Shown piece by piece: positions 11,245 to 22,400 of a DNA stretch of 64,000 nucleotides (positions within the stretch are counted from its first letter, which is position 1; the number at the start of each line of letters is the position of its first letter). Below the pieces are notes generated by a model, which was not told the DNA's origin, made no database searches, and worked only from the letters and a program-made list of their open reading frames with translations. Source of the DNA: Desmodus rotundus (lineage: Eukaryota > Chordata > Mammalia > Chiroptera > Phyllostomidae); the NCBI RefSeq assembly GCF_022682495.2, contig NC_071392.1:75042097-75106096 (forward strand), in the 5' to 3' direction. The position numbers and the translations under genes were made by a program.

Positions 11245-11755
11245 GTTTAGAGGAATGGGTACAGATCACTTCCAGCTGGAGTGATAATATGAGATAGGTC
11301 TTTTCATCTCTGATAAAAAATTATTTATAGACATTTGGCACTGAAGGGAGGTTGAGCTAAAATAACTACCAAATTCTCAAGGACTTTATGTATGTTATAC
11401 GTGCACGGCGGAACTGCAACTAGAAACCAAGACTCTTGTTCCTACATTTTGTAGCATTCCTGTGGCAATTAATCATGTATTAAAGTTTTAAAGAAAACTT
11501 TTCATTCTGTAGCCAGAAAAGTTTAAAGTTTGTACTGGTTTGCTTTAGTTACAGAACCAGTGAAGCCTGAGTAATAATAGTTTGTCATTCTCAAAGCTTT
11601 TCTTCTACAATGAAATTTTGCACTTTTATGTACTCAATTGTCTTATAAATGTATGCCCTCACTCACACAAATAATTATACTGTGTTAATGAACGAATGTA
11701 AATTTGCTTCATCACAAGAGAGACATTGAAAATGGCTTATCATTATCATAACTCT

Positions 11756-11848
11756 TTTTTTTGCACGTGCCCTGACTAGGAATCAAACCCGTGACCTTTT
11801 GATCTATGGGGCAGCACCCCAACCAAGTGAGCCACACCAGTCAGGGCT
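11756..11848 (-). mobile_element. VES SINE lacking its body: tRNA-like head plus A-tail only
   Basis: On the minus strand it begins 'agccctgactggtgtggctca', contains the B box 'gggtttgattcc', then goes straight to an A-tail after 'agtcagggcacgtgc'. The usual tRNA-unrelated body is absent. A perfect 15-bp duplication, cattatcataactct, flanks it (11741-11755 and 11849-11863), so it inserted in this short form. Confidence 0.85.
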
Positions 11849-12008
11849 CATTATCATAACTCTCATCAAATCATGAAGGATGACATTATTTCTTTAATGT
11901 GATGATCTATTGGTGGTACTTGTCCCACCATCTGTAAGTAAAGAATGTCTGATAGATAACCAAATAGCTCTAATTTCTAGATTTCATAACCTAGGCCTTA
12001 GTATAGTT

Positions 12009-12203
12009 ACTGTATTTTGCCGAGTCTCATGTGCTCCCATGTATAGTGTGCACCCACGTTTTTGTGCACGTTATACACGGATTATTATGCCCGTTGTTAT
12101 ACCCATGGTGTGTAGTCATCATACCCATGGATAATGCACATCCTTATTTTTCCCTCAAAAATTTGGGCAGAAAGTGCACATTATACATGGCAAAATATGG
12201 GTA
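12009..12203 (+). mobile_element. MITE-like element with terminal inverted repeats
   Basis: Ends 'tactgtattttgcc' and 'ggcaaaatatgggta' are imperfect inverted repeats, with internal 'tataatgcgcac'-like stretches in mirror orientation. TA at both ends suggests a Tc1/mariner-type site. The family is not identified. Confidence 0.55.
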
Positions 12204-12753
12204 AATTGCCATTAAGCTGTGCTGGCCCCCGCCCACTCCCCCATTCAAGTCAGAGTAGACACTAGACAGAGTAGACAGTGAGATCCTGCTTTTGCTGCAT
12301 TATAGAGGAAAACTTTTTTCCTGGTTATCCAGCTCAGAGAACTGGAATTTTATCGCCACACCCATGTCTCCCACATTGAGCAATGCGCCTTTGGTCAACC
12401 AGAATAACTGTGGGCTCACTCAGTGCTAATGTTCTTGAGAAGTTGAATTTATTCCAGGCATCTAAATTTCCCTGAAACAATTTAAGTGTTCTGTGACCAA
12501 CAGATTTTTACAAAAAATGACTGGAAGGAAGAGGAGGAAGTGGCAAGATTTTAGAGCTTTCAAGGAAATTTTTGAATGGATAAAATAAACTGATTCTTAA
12601 GTCTTGTTATGGAAAAATTCAAGCTTATGCCATTAATATTTTCTTATAAGCTTATTGAAACAATTCACGGAAGTAACTTTCATGAGAAAATTATTGGTGA
12701 CATACTACAAGAGGATGACATCTTTTCTAGCCCTTTTGTTTGTGTGTCTAATA

Positions 12754-12976
12754 CAGCACTATCCAATAGAAATACGGGTATGATACAGTCTGCACATGTA
12801 ACATTTAAGTTTCCACGTGAAAATTTTAAACAAGTGAAATTATTTTTAATCCAACATGTACAGAATACCATTTGTTCGATAATAAATTGTAACATTAACA
12901 CCACATCTTAATTCACACTAGCCACATTTTAAATGCTTAGTAGCCACATGTGGCTAGTAGCTACTGTCCTGGGCAT
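12754..12976 (+). mobile_element. ancient hAT-Charlie-type DNA transposon fragment
   Basis: Starts 'cagcactatccaatagaaata' and ends in 'tagccacatgtggctagtagctact', a widespread mammalian non-autonomous hAT. A second copy of the same family is at 28721-29023. Confidence 0.7.
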
Positions 12977-13032
12977 GCAAGTCTAGACTCCGCCCCCACC
13001 CGAGAGTGTTACCAGACTGTTAGATGTTACCA

Positions 13033-13322
13033 GCCCTGGCCAGTGTGGCTCAGTTGGTTGGAGAGTCATCCTGTAGCTGAAATACTGCAGGTTCAATTCC
13101 CGGTCAGGGCATGTGTCTAGATTGCAGGTTTGATCCCCAGTCTGGGCGTGGGTGCAGGAGACCCCTGGTCGGGTTGCCTACGATTCCCGTCTGATCCCAG
13201 GTCCAGGGTCCCGTCCTGGCACATTCAGGAGGCAACCAACCACTGGATGCTTCTCTCTGATCAATATTTCTCTCCCTTCCTCTCTCTAAAAGCAGTGAAA
13301 AGATGACCTCAGGTGAGGATTT
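13033..13322 (+). mobile_element. VES SINE, older long variant
   Basis: Head 'ccctggccagtgtggctcagttgg', two B-box-like stretches and a partly duplicated middle, then 'ctctctaaaa'. Clearly more diverged than the young copies. Confidence 0.8.
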
Positions 13323-13756
13323 AAAAACAACAAAAAATTATGTTACCCTTGGTGACGGTGGGACAGAATTTTAGAGCAGTTTATAGGTCGCTTGAGAAAT
13401 GGGAGATTGGAAGATGGATTTTTCACAACTGTTGATTTACCTACTAGATCATGTGGTAAAAGCTTATACAACCAAGTCCTTCACTTCTGTTTATCGTATT
13501 TTTTCCTAAAATCCTGTTACTCACTGATGTGCAGCCATAATGGTGGGAGAAGGAGAAACAGGGTCATTTAGCTTTCTCTAACTTGGTTGCAGTTTGGTTG
13601 AAAAGAGAACAATGCTTCAGAAATCACAGCCCTACTGCAGTTCTTTAAACACCTTGGTGAAGAGTGGGTTTCTACTTGTCTCGCGTCCCCCCACATAAAA
13701 TATCCTGTCCACTGGAACATTTGTATGGATGTGGATTTAGATAATCTCGTACAGTC

Positions 13757-13987
13757 TTTTTTTTTTTTTTTTTAAGATTTTGTTTATTTTCCTTTCTTAG
13801 AGAGAGGGGAAGGGAGGGGGGGAGAGAGGGAGAGAAATACCAGTGTGTGGTTGCCTCTCACGTGGCCCCCACCGGGGACCTGGGGACCTGGCCTACAACC
13901 CAGGCATATGCCCTGACTGGGAATTGAACTGGCGACCCTTCAGTTTGCAGCCTGTATTCAATCCACTGAGCTACACCAGCCAGGGCT
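13757..13987 (-). mobile_element. VES SINE with target duplication
   Basis: Reverse-oriented full copy from poly(T)/'aagattttgtttattt' to 'ctacaccagccagggct'. Flanked by 'gtacagtc' at 13749-13756 and 13989-13996. Confidence 0.9.
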
Positions 13988-14449
13988 AGTACAGTCCTTT
14001 ATTTTTAGTGTTGACAAACATAAAACAAGGGGCCTTTTGTTAGCTTCTAATAGCTAGGAGTTCGTATATTTTGCAGGTACATGTGTGCACAAAGAGTGAT
14101 TATGTGTATATGTATATAAATTATACATAATTATATGTCTATGTAAAGTATATGTTAAATGAAGGTTTTCGTTGTCTGCTGTGAAGATAAAGGTAGGATC
14201 ATTGGTTCTGTCAATCCGGTGGTCCTTGGTGACCCTTGTAGGCAGTTTTATCAGCGGTAGATGACAGATTTCAGGGTAACAGTAGGCGGTGAGGAAGCAA
14301 AGAGCAACATAGACAACTCCTAGAGAGTGTGGGTGAGGGGAAAAAAGAGCAAGTGGGTCTGGGAAGGAATGATTCTGGATTTGCGGAGACTTGAGGAGTA
14401 CTGATTGATGGAATGGAGAAAAGGTGGTATTGAAAGTTTAATTGAGAGC

Positions 14450-14573
14450 CCTGACCCCCGTGGCTCGGTTGGTTGGGCATCCTTCTGCAGGGCAGAGGGT
14501 CGAGGCACATGCCCGGATTGGGGGCTCGCTCCCTGGTCCAGGCGCGGTCTCTAAAAATAAATAAATAATATCT
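14450..14573 (+). mobile_element. VES SINE with internal deletion
   Basis: 'ccctgacccccgtggctcggttggttgg' head, shortened middle, then 'ctctaaaaataaataaata'. About 125 bp rather than the usual roughly 200. Confidence 0.75.
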
Positions 14574-14979
14574 TAAGTTTATATTGTTTTAAGTTTAATT
14601 GAGAGGGGGTTAGAAAAGAGAGATGGATAAATGGTAAAACTAGGTCACTTGACTTTTACCATGGAATTCTTCTTTTATCCTGTATCAAGATGTTAAGCCT
14701 CAAACTTAAATGCAGTTTTCCCTCTATGTCACAGGGCATCAGTCTGTTAGCATTTCTATATGCCACATGTATCAAAACTGTGTGCAGTATCTTTTCCAGA
14801 CCTTGATAATGTTAGTGGGCTTAAGCATTTATTCATAATATAACATTTGGGGTTTGCAAGAATTGTGAGGGTATTTTATTCTGGGGATGTAATTAATCAT
14901 TTGTAAAGTTTTTCTAAATGTGAAGTCCCCTTATTGATAGGTGTAAGGGAAATCCTCTGTTGCAATGACTCTTGGCTTT

Positions 14980-15139
14980 TTTAAAAAGATTTTATTTATT
15001 TATTGAGAAACATCAGTTGGTTGCCCACCCCCACTGGGGACCTGGCCCCACCCAGGCATGTGCCCTGACAAGGAATAGAACTGGCGACCTTTAGGTTCGA
15101 GGCAGGCGCTCTGTCCCCTGAGCCACACCACCCAGGGCT
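14980..15139 (-). mobile_element. VES SINE
   Basis: Reverse-oriented: 'aaaagattttatttatttattgag' through 'gccacaccacccagggct', with the G-rich central part shortened. Confidence 0.85.
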
Positions 15140-15449
15140 GACTCTTGATTTTACTTAATTCTGTAAGCCTAGTCTAACATGGATATTGTTTAGATATATT
15201 ACAAAATATTAGCAACATACGTATAATTTGTTACTTGTCTCTAAAGAGTTTTGTCTAAAAAACTATTAGTAGTTTGAGATAGAAGTTTCATTTTGCCCTA
15301 AAGTAAAGGCATATTCACTTTGATGTTTGAGAGAGCCACTAAATCTAATTTTCACTGTCCCGCTGATTTGATTGACTGGTTAAATTTTTTAACGTAGGCT
15401 GGAGTGTTATTGTAGAAGAATATATTTTACTTAACAAATAGGGTTTCTG

Positions 15450-15642
15450 CCCTGGCTGGTGTGGCTCAGTTGGTTGGGTTTCATCCTGCAAACCAAAAGG
15501 TCTCAGGATTCTGGGTGAGGGCACATGCCTGGGTTACCGGTTCAGTCCCCAGTCCAGGTGCATGCAGGAGGCAACTGATCAGTGTTTCTCTCCTCTCTTT
15601 CTGCCTCCTTTCCCCTCTCTCTAGAATCAATAAAAGAAAAAA
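15450..15642 (+). mobile_element. VES SINE
   Basis: 'ccctggctggtgtggctcagttgg' head, degenerate B box, and tail 'ctctagaatcaataaaag'. Confidence 0.85.
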
Positions 15643-16194
15643 AAATTTAATAGGCTTTCCATCCTAACAATAGATAAGTTTTTCCTGTAGTCTGCTTTTT
15701 CAATCTGGAAAAATGGCTTGAAAATGTTTGCTGTGCTACCTAATACTGAAAAGAGTTTTTATAATAGTGTTTAAAATGTAATGGACGTAAAAAGGTAGTA
15801 TACATGAGTGTGTGCTCATTTACGAAAAATAAATAACACAGCAGAGGACAGTATTAAAGTTCACGTCACACCAGCCTCCCCACCCCGTTTCTTCTCCCTT
15901 GAGTGTAGGGGTTGCCGCTGTTTACTGACAGGTTTACCCTTCCATACCATTTTTGTATGTACATGTTCTACTCATGTTTTATACAAAACCAAACAACCTG
16001 TTGAGGTTGTTTGGTTTTGCTTTTCACATAAATGAGATCTTACATTGTTTGCAACTTGATTTTTGTTTGTTGGGTGGGTGGGTTTTTGTTCATTTGACAG
16101 ATCTTGGTGAGTTCTCAGATTCAGTGCATATAGGTCCACCTCATTCTTTTTAACCACTGTGTAATGTCCCGTGCTACAGATTCACTAGTTCTCT

Positions 16195-16400
16195 GCTTCA
16201 GTTTCAGTTAACATTCGATATTACATTAGTTTCAGGTGTACGGCACAGTTGTTAGACATTTATGTAACTTACAAAGTAACCCCCCCAGTAAGTCTAGTAC
16301 TCACCTGACACCATACATAGTTTTTACAGTGTTATTGATTATATTCCCTCTGCTCTACTTTACATCCCATGATAATCACTTGCTTTCCTTTTTTTTTATC
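16195..16400 (-). mobile_element. L1 3'UTR fragment
   Basis: The stretch 'tagtttcaggtgtacggcacag' with 'acaaagtaac' and 'tattccctctgctctac' matches the 3' region of older laurasiatherian L1 elements as I know it, in reverse orientation. No coding part remains. Confidence 0.6.
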
Positions 16401-17102
16401 TTTATAAACTATCATCATAGAACACCTGTGTACAAATATCTTCATATACAGATTTGGGTGTTTTGATCAGATAGCATGAAACAGAATATTAATAAACTTT
16501 TAGAAGCTTAGCTGAATTCTAACATTGGTGGGAACAGCTCAGGAAAAGTGCCACCTTCTTCCCCTTTCTCAGTGGTCTCCAGGTCTTGCTTTTACATTGC
16601 TTCCCTTCCTAGGTTCCATCATACTTAACCATCCAGCAGCCACTCATTTGGAGAATGGGCACTTGGGAAGTGACTGCTCCCCATTATCCCCTTCGCTACA
16701 TTTCTCTTTGTCTTACTGGCACTGTCTTGTTTGCTTTCCTTTTACTTTTAAGGAATCTGTATATAACATACTCATCATTAACTGCTCCTGGCATTATTGA
16801 ATCCAAAAGGCTATAAATCCAAGGTAATACAGTATAACTTCTGTTAGCTACCATTTGGGGTTAGGAGAAAAATAGATGCATTGAAATATGTTTAACCTGT
16901 TGGCATATTTAATTTGCTTATCCCCTGGCACAACTCATGCTTCATTCTGGTTCCCAAACTTTAAGGCAGGATCAGATATAGGTAGTTCCTTCATATTAAG
17001 TATACTTTCAGGGTACATTTCTTAAGAAACTACTATTATGGCTGTTTGAGAATTTGGTTAGAATAGTGGTTCTTAATCCTACTTTTAAAAATATTAATAG
17101 AG

Positions 17103-17322
17103 CCCTGGCTGGTGTGGCTGCGTGGATTGAATGCTGGCCTGCAACCCTAAAGGTTGCCAGTTCGATTCCCAGTCAGGGCAAATGCCTGGGTTGTGGACTG
17201 GGTCTCCAGTTGGGCATATGAGAGGCAACCAGTTAATGTATCTCTCGCACATCAATGTTTCTCTGCCTCTTTCTCCCACCCTTCCCCTCTCTCTAAAAAT
17301 AAGTAAAATCTTTAAAATATAT
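17103..17322 (+). mobile_element. VES SINE
   Basis: Full copy: 'ccctggctggtgtggctgcgtgg' to 'aaaataagtaaaatctttaaa', with the B box 'agttcgattcccag' intact. Confidence 0.9.
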
Positions 17323-17598
17323 ATTAATAGAGGTGGGATGTAATGGTTGTATGTTCTGAAAACTCTCCAGTTGATCCTAGGGTACCATTTGGATTGAGAA
17401 CCACTGGATTGAGAAGCTATGCTGAAAGAATTGTCATATTTAAAAAAAATACATATATCACGTGATCCCTTAGACTAGATTGTGCCACTAGTGATATCTG
17501 GAGACAGTGAAGTCTGTGGCTGGTTTACTCTACAGACTTTAGGATAAGGTCCTGCACTTAACTGCATATAATGCAGTGTTCCCTTGTCCTCTAACATT

Positions 17599-17980
17599 GT
17601 ATAGTTTCCTGGGGCTGCTGTAACAAACTAACACAACCTGAGTGGCTTAAAAGGACAGGAATTTATTCTCTCCTAGTTCTAGAGGCTAGAAGTTAGAGAT
17701 CAAGCTGTTGGTAGGGCTCTCTGAAGGCTCTTGGGGAGGATCCTTCCTTTCCTCTGCCTGGCTTCTGGTTTCTTGACTTGTAGACTAGTCACTCCAATCT
17801 GTGCCTCTTTTCATAACATGACATTCTCTTTGTATCTTTGTTCAAATCAGTCATTGGATTAGAGCCCATTTCATCTTGATTACATCTGCAAAGATCCTAT
17901 TTCCAAATAAGGTCACATTCACAGGTACCAGGGGATTAGGACTTCAGCTTATTTTGGGGGGATGCAATTCGCCCACGACA
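17599..17980 (+). mobile_element. MLT1-type solo LTR (ERVL-MaLR)
   Basis: Begins 'tgtatagtttcctggggctg' and ends '...gcccacgaca' with the internal 'ccaaataaggtcacattc', the pattern of mammalian MLT1 long terminal repeats. No internal retroviral sequence is attached. Confidence 0.75.
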
Positions 17981-18269
17981 AGCCTCTTGCCTAATTACCT
18001 GTCCATCTAGGAAATGAGCCATTGGTCATGAAGGGAAATGACTTAAGAGGTAATGTGAAATTGCAGGCACTCATTCTCACCACTAGGGGAAGTCTTTCTG
18101 ATTAGTTAAAATATGAAAGCCTGGGGAAAATCTTTGCCCTTGATTTTTAATCTTACAGTTTTCTCTGTAAGACCTTAACTTCTCTGGAAAGTACTGTGGT
18201 GTATCTGTAGAGCATTCCAAACAGGTTGCTATCCTGAAGTTTCTCAGTAACTTTTTGGTCACATTTTTC

Positions 18270-18467
18270 TTTTTCTTAAGGATTTAATTTATTCATTTTC
18301 AGAGATGGGGGAAGGGAGGGAGAAAGAGGGAGAGAAGCATCGATAGATACATTGATCTGTTGCCTGTCACACACCCCCACTCAGGCATGTGCCCTGCTGG
18401 GAAGCGACCTGGCAGCCTTTCAGTTCACAGGCAGGCACTCAGTCCACTGAGCCACACCAGCCAGGGC
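18270..18467 (-). mobile_element. VES SINE
   Basis: Reverse-oriented: 'taaggatttaatttattc' to 'gccacaccagccagggct', with the central part slightly shortened. Confidence 0.88.
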
Positions 18468-18919
18468 TGGTCACTTTTCTTTTTCCTTCAATAAAATGTT
18501 CTAGCCTTAGGCTTGTTCATTAGAATTGCCTGTGACTGCAGAGATTCTGAAGGTAGGGAGTAGGGCCTTGGAATCTGTACTTGGAACAGTACCCCAGGTG
18601 ATCCCTACTACTGGGAAGGATTGGGAAACCCAATGCATGGAGTGATAAAGCAGTTGCTATTCATCACCATACTGCCTGAATGGTTTGATCTTTGAAGGGG
18701 ATTTGACATTGAGCCTGGACAGGGGAGGTGGCTTGGTGCTGTAAGCCAGGGACACTGCTCAGGTATTTCATTGGCTTCTAATCTGAATGGTCATCAGAAT
18801 CATCTGAGAAGCATTGAAAACTACAGATGCCCGGATTTAACTTCAACGCTTCCTAGGTGATTGTAGCAACTACCAGCCAGGTAGGTTTGAAGACCAGATC
18901 GTTTATGTAGTACAATATA

Positions 18920-19012
18920 AAAAGTAAAGTATGGAGTCAGGAGGTCTGGATTTAAATCTTGGTTCTTTCACTTTTAAGTCTTACGAACTTGGGCAACAGG
19001 ATTAAAGTTCTC
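18920..19012 (+). repeat. MIR fragment (probable)
   Basis: 'atggagtcaggaggtctgga' followed by 'acttgggcaa' fits the MIR core, but it is short and diverged. Confidence 0.45.
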
Positions 19013-19277
19013 CTTTGGTGTTTTTCAAAAGAGACTACTTACAAGGTGGAAGTTTTAACTATAATTCCTTGTCAGTCTACAATCAGATGAAGGAAATTGG
19101 TGAAAATTTCTCACCATAAAACAAGGAAGTCTGATAGTCTACTGTAGTTATTTTATGGATAAGTAATATTTGGGATAATAGCAAATCAGTAATTTAACTG
19201 GGTGTGAGCTTTTTAAATTACTAAGCATGCTGTCTCTTGAATTAACCACCTTTCTTTGTCTTTAAGATCTGATTATC

Positions 19278-19498
19278 ATGGACCTGCGGCAGTTTCTCAT
19301 GTGCCTATCCCTGTGCACAGCCTTTGCCTTGAGCAAGCCCACGGAAAAGAAGGACCGTGTGCACCATGAGCCTCAGCTCAGCGACAAGGTCCACGATGAT
19401 GCCCAGAGCTTTGATTATGACCATGATGCCTTCTTGGGTGCTGAAGAAGCAAAGACCTTTGATCAGCTGACACCAGAAGAGAGCAAGGAAAGACTTGG
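19278..19498 (+). CDS. CALU: CALU coding exon 2 (start codon, signal peptide)
   Basis: Acceptor TTTAAG|ATCTG at 19267, ATG 11 nt later, donor GG|GTAAGG at 19499. Encodes residues 1-73 plus two bases of Gly74: the signal peptide followed by the acidic, His-rich spacer ([10 protein letters not shown]). It ends in phase 2, which both alternative downstream exons accept. Confidence 0.97.
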
Positions 19499-22400
19499 GT
19501 AAGGTGTCAGCTCTCAGGGGGCTGGTTCACATAATGACATTTCTTTACAAATCAGCGCATTCTTTTTTTCTCTCTGGCTCAGTCACCCAGTATAGCTTTG
19601 CTGAACTACCTTTTACGAAAACTAATCACAGAATTGCTACCACTAAAATTTAATTAACACTTGCTTTCATACATTTCTCCATTGAATAAGTTTTTACCTC
19701 ATTCTACGAAGCAGTCATTTTTTACATAAATGTAACAAATATTGAAGGACCCAGCTTGATCCCAAAGGGACATTAGATGGTAGGGGAAAGGAGGGCTTCT
19801 CCTCCCTACCCCTTTTAATTTTTAAGAACTATTCTTGACCTATTCACTGTTGCCCAACCCATGTCTTTGAGTGGATAATAAACTGTAAATTGAATCTTTG
19901 AATAATTTCTGTAAATCTTATGATTTCCAAGAATGTTCCTCACCCTCTTTGTTTTCATTCTCAGATATTTGCTTAATTAAAAAGAAAAACCAAAACAAAC
20001 CAACCTTGCCCTTTAGAAGACTTGAAAGGTAATATACTTAATGTCTGAGTATGAGTTGCTGTGTCAGTAACAGCTAGGCCGTAGTCAGGGTCCATGCCTC
20101 ACTCAGCGAGTGTCTTTTTACCTAAAACATTGATTTGCTAGAGTTCCAGTTGATTATTTCTTTTTTTAGAGAGAGAAACATCAATTTGTTCCACTTATTT
20201 ATACATTCATTGGTTGGTTCTTATATGTGCCCTGACCAGGGATCAAACCCACAACCTTGGTGTATTGGGCCAACACTCTAACCAGCTGAGCTACCTGGCC
20301 AGGGCTTGAGGATCTGAAAATGTCTTTTGGCTCTTCCAAAGCCTTGCTTTTAAGGAAATGCAGGTTAATTTAAAGAATATTTTTTCCTCAGTGATCACAG
20401 TTGGTATTACTTTCTGAACTATATTCAAGAGATGTGTTGGAAAGTTGTACTAGGAACTTCCAAAAATATTTTGCTCTCAACGGGTAGTGCTGTGATTAGG
20501 AGACATTATAGGGTTTGCTTTGAGTGGTACTGAAGGATAAATTTATTTTTTCTACAATATTTTATTCTTAAACACTAACAGAAATAATCAAAAGATTTTG
20601 CCGTGTAGAATGAGAAACTATCTTAAAACATTTGAAAGTAAGTAGAGAAAATACATGTATTAAAGAGTCGGCCTTCTATTAGGTTGCTTTTCTAAACTCT
20701 GAGAGACCATGCTCACTTTCATTTTAATCTTATAAACATACTAACATTCCCGGCTGAAAATTGAGCCGCATGAGGGTGTTCTCAGTCTTCATTCATGTCT
20801 TGCCTCTTAATAACATGCATGTCCCACCCACATCTTGTCTCCACACATCTCTTCACAGAATTACTCTTAAGTAACGAAGAGCCCTCAGTCTGGGTGTCCC
20901 CCAGGAGGTTCTGGCTCTGCAGGCAGTGGAATAGTTCTGCTGGGAGTTGTCCGTAGAGAGAAAATATTTTTTGTCACTAGTAAATATCAAAAGTTCAGCA
21001 CATGAGCAGATTCCACATTTGATTAGAAAGATCATATTTTTCAAAGAATTTATGAATGAACCAACTACTCTTTGCTTCTCCCAAATTTTGGAGATAATGA
21101 CAAATGTCCCCAGTTTTTAAGGTGACATACTGTTAGAAGGAAACAACAGATTCCCCCTCTTTTTCATCTTATTATAAGCAAGTAATTATTAGGAGACAAG
21201 GTATTTTACATACCTGTAGTTGTAAAAATGTACTACTATTGTTAAATCTTAGTAATAACTAAAAGACTACAGAAATCATTTTAAAACAATTTTAATACAA
21301 AGTTTTAAGTTCATTTTCTTGTTAAGAATGTTGACACATCAAACATTTTTTTCAAGATTTTATTTATTTTTACAGAGGGTAAGGGAGGGAGAAAAAAAAC
21401 ATCACTGTGTGGTTGCCTCTTGAGCTCCCCCTACTGGGGACCTGGATGGGAATCAAATCAGCAACCTTTGGTTCACAGGCCAGCCCTCCATCCACTGAGC
21501 CACACCAGCCAGGGCAGAACATTTTTTCTTACGTGTTTATTCTCAGCTTTCCCACCTCTCCCCATGTCCCCCACCTAAGAAGTCTAAATATCCTTTATTT
21601 TCATATATGTATCCTTCAAATGAGGATTTGTTTTGAGATGGTGGTTCTTATTATTAAAAAAGTTCCCACCCTTGATATATTTGCTATAGAAGTTAACTGG
21701 AGCAGTTCACCATCTTTTTTTGGGCCACAGACCCAGGCCCTTTAGGAGTCTAATGAAAGCTAAAGACTTTCTCAGAAAAGCGCCCATGTGCATATATATA
21801 CAATTTTTTTTTTAATTTTTGTTTACTGATTTTAGAGAGGGGGAAGGGAAAGAAGAGAGAAACGTCAATTTTTGTTGCTCCACTTACTTTATGCATCATC
21901 CATTGGTTGGTTCTTGTATGTGCTGTGACTGCGATTGAACCCACAACCTTGACATAGCAAACGGCACTCTAGGCAAGATAAAAGTCTGCATGCTGAAAAT
22001 TTCAGATAACTATGATGAACCCTGCTGGAGCCCACCTGTTGACCCAAGTTGTTTAAAAAAAAAAAAAAAAAAAAAACCACCAAAGGTTTTGTTTTATGCT
22101 TTTTGAAATGTAGAGGCATGTATTGCCTCTTAGGAGAAATAACATAAGGTCTACTACGTGTATTTTGTCTGCCCTGGAATAAATGCTTATTTAGTGGTGT
22201 CATAATTATACCTGTGGTGTTTGCCAGTGCCACAGGAAAACACCACCATTGGCTTCATAAATTTACACGGGGTTTTAAAGATCAGACTTTAGAGCTTCGT
22301 GTCTGAAATAGAACGCTCCCACTTCCATTGTACTTTTACAACTGCCTTCGGGCTGGAAGACAAGCAAGATAAGAATGGCTTTATATATATATATTTTTTT

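Larger units (their letters stand above)
8712..19266 (+). other. CALU: CALU intron 1, repeat-rich
   Basis: 10.5-kb intron. It holds many VES SINEs, two hAT-type DNA transposons, a TA-flanked inverted-repeat element, an L1 fragment and an MLT1-type LTR, all listed separately. The remaining stretches (about 8.7-10.9, 11.3-11.7 and 15.7-16.2 kb) show nothing I can name. No additional coding exon is apparent. Confidence 0.7.
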
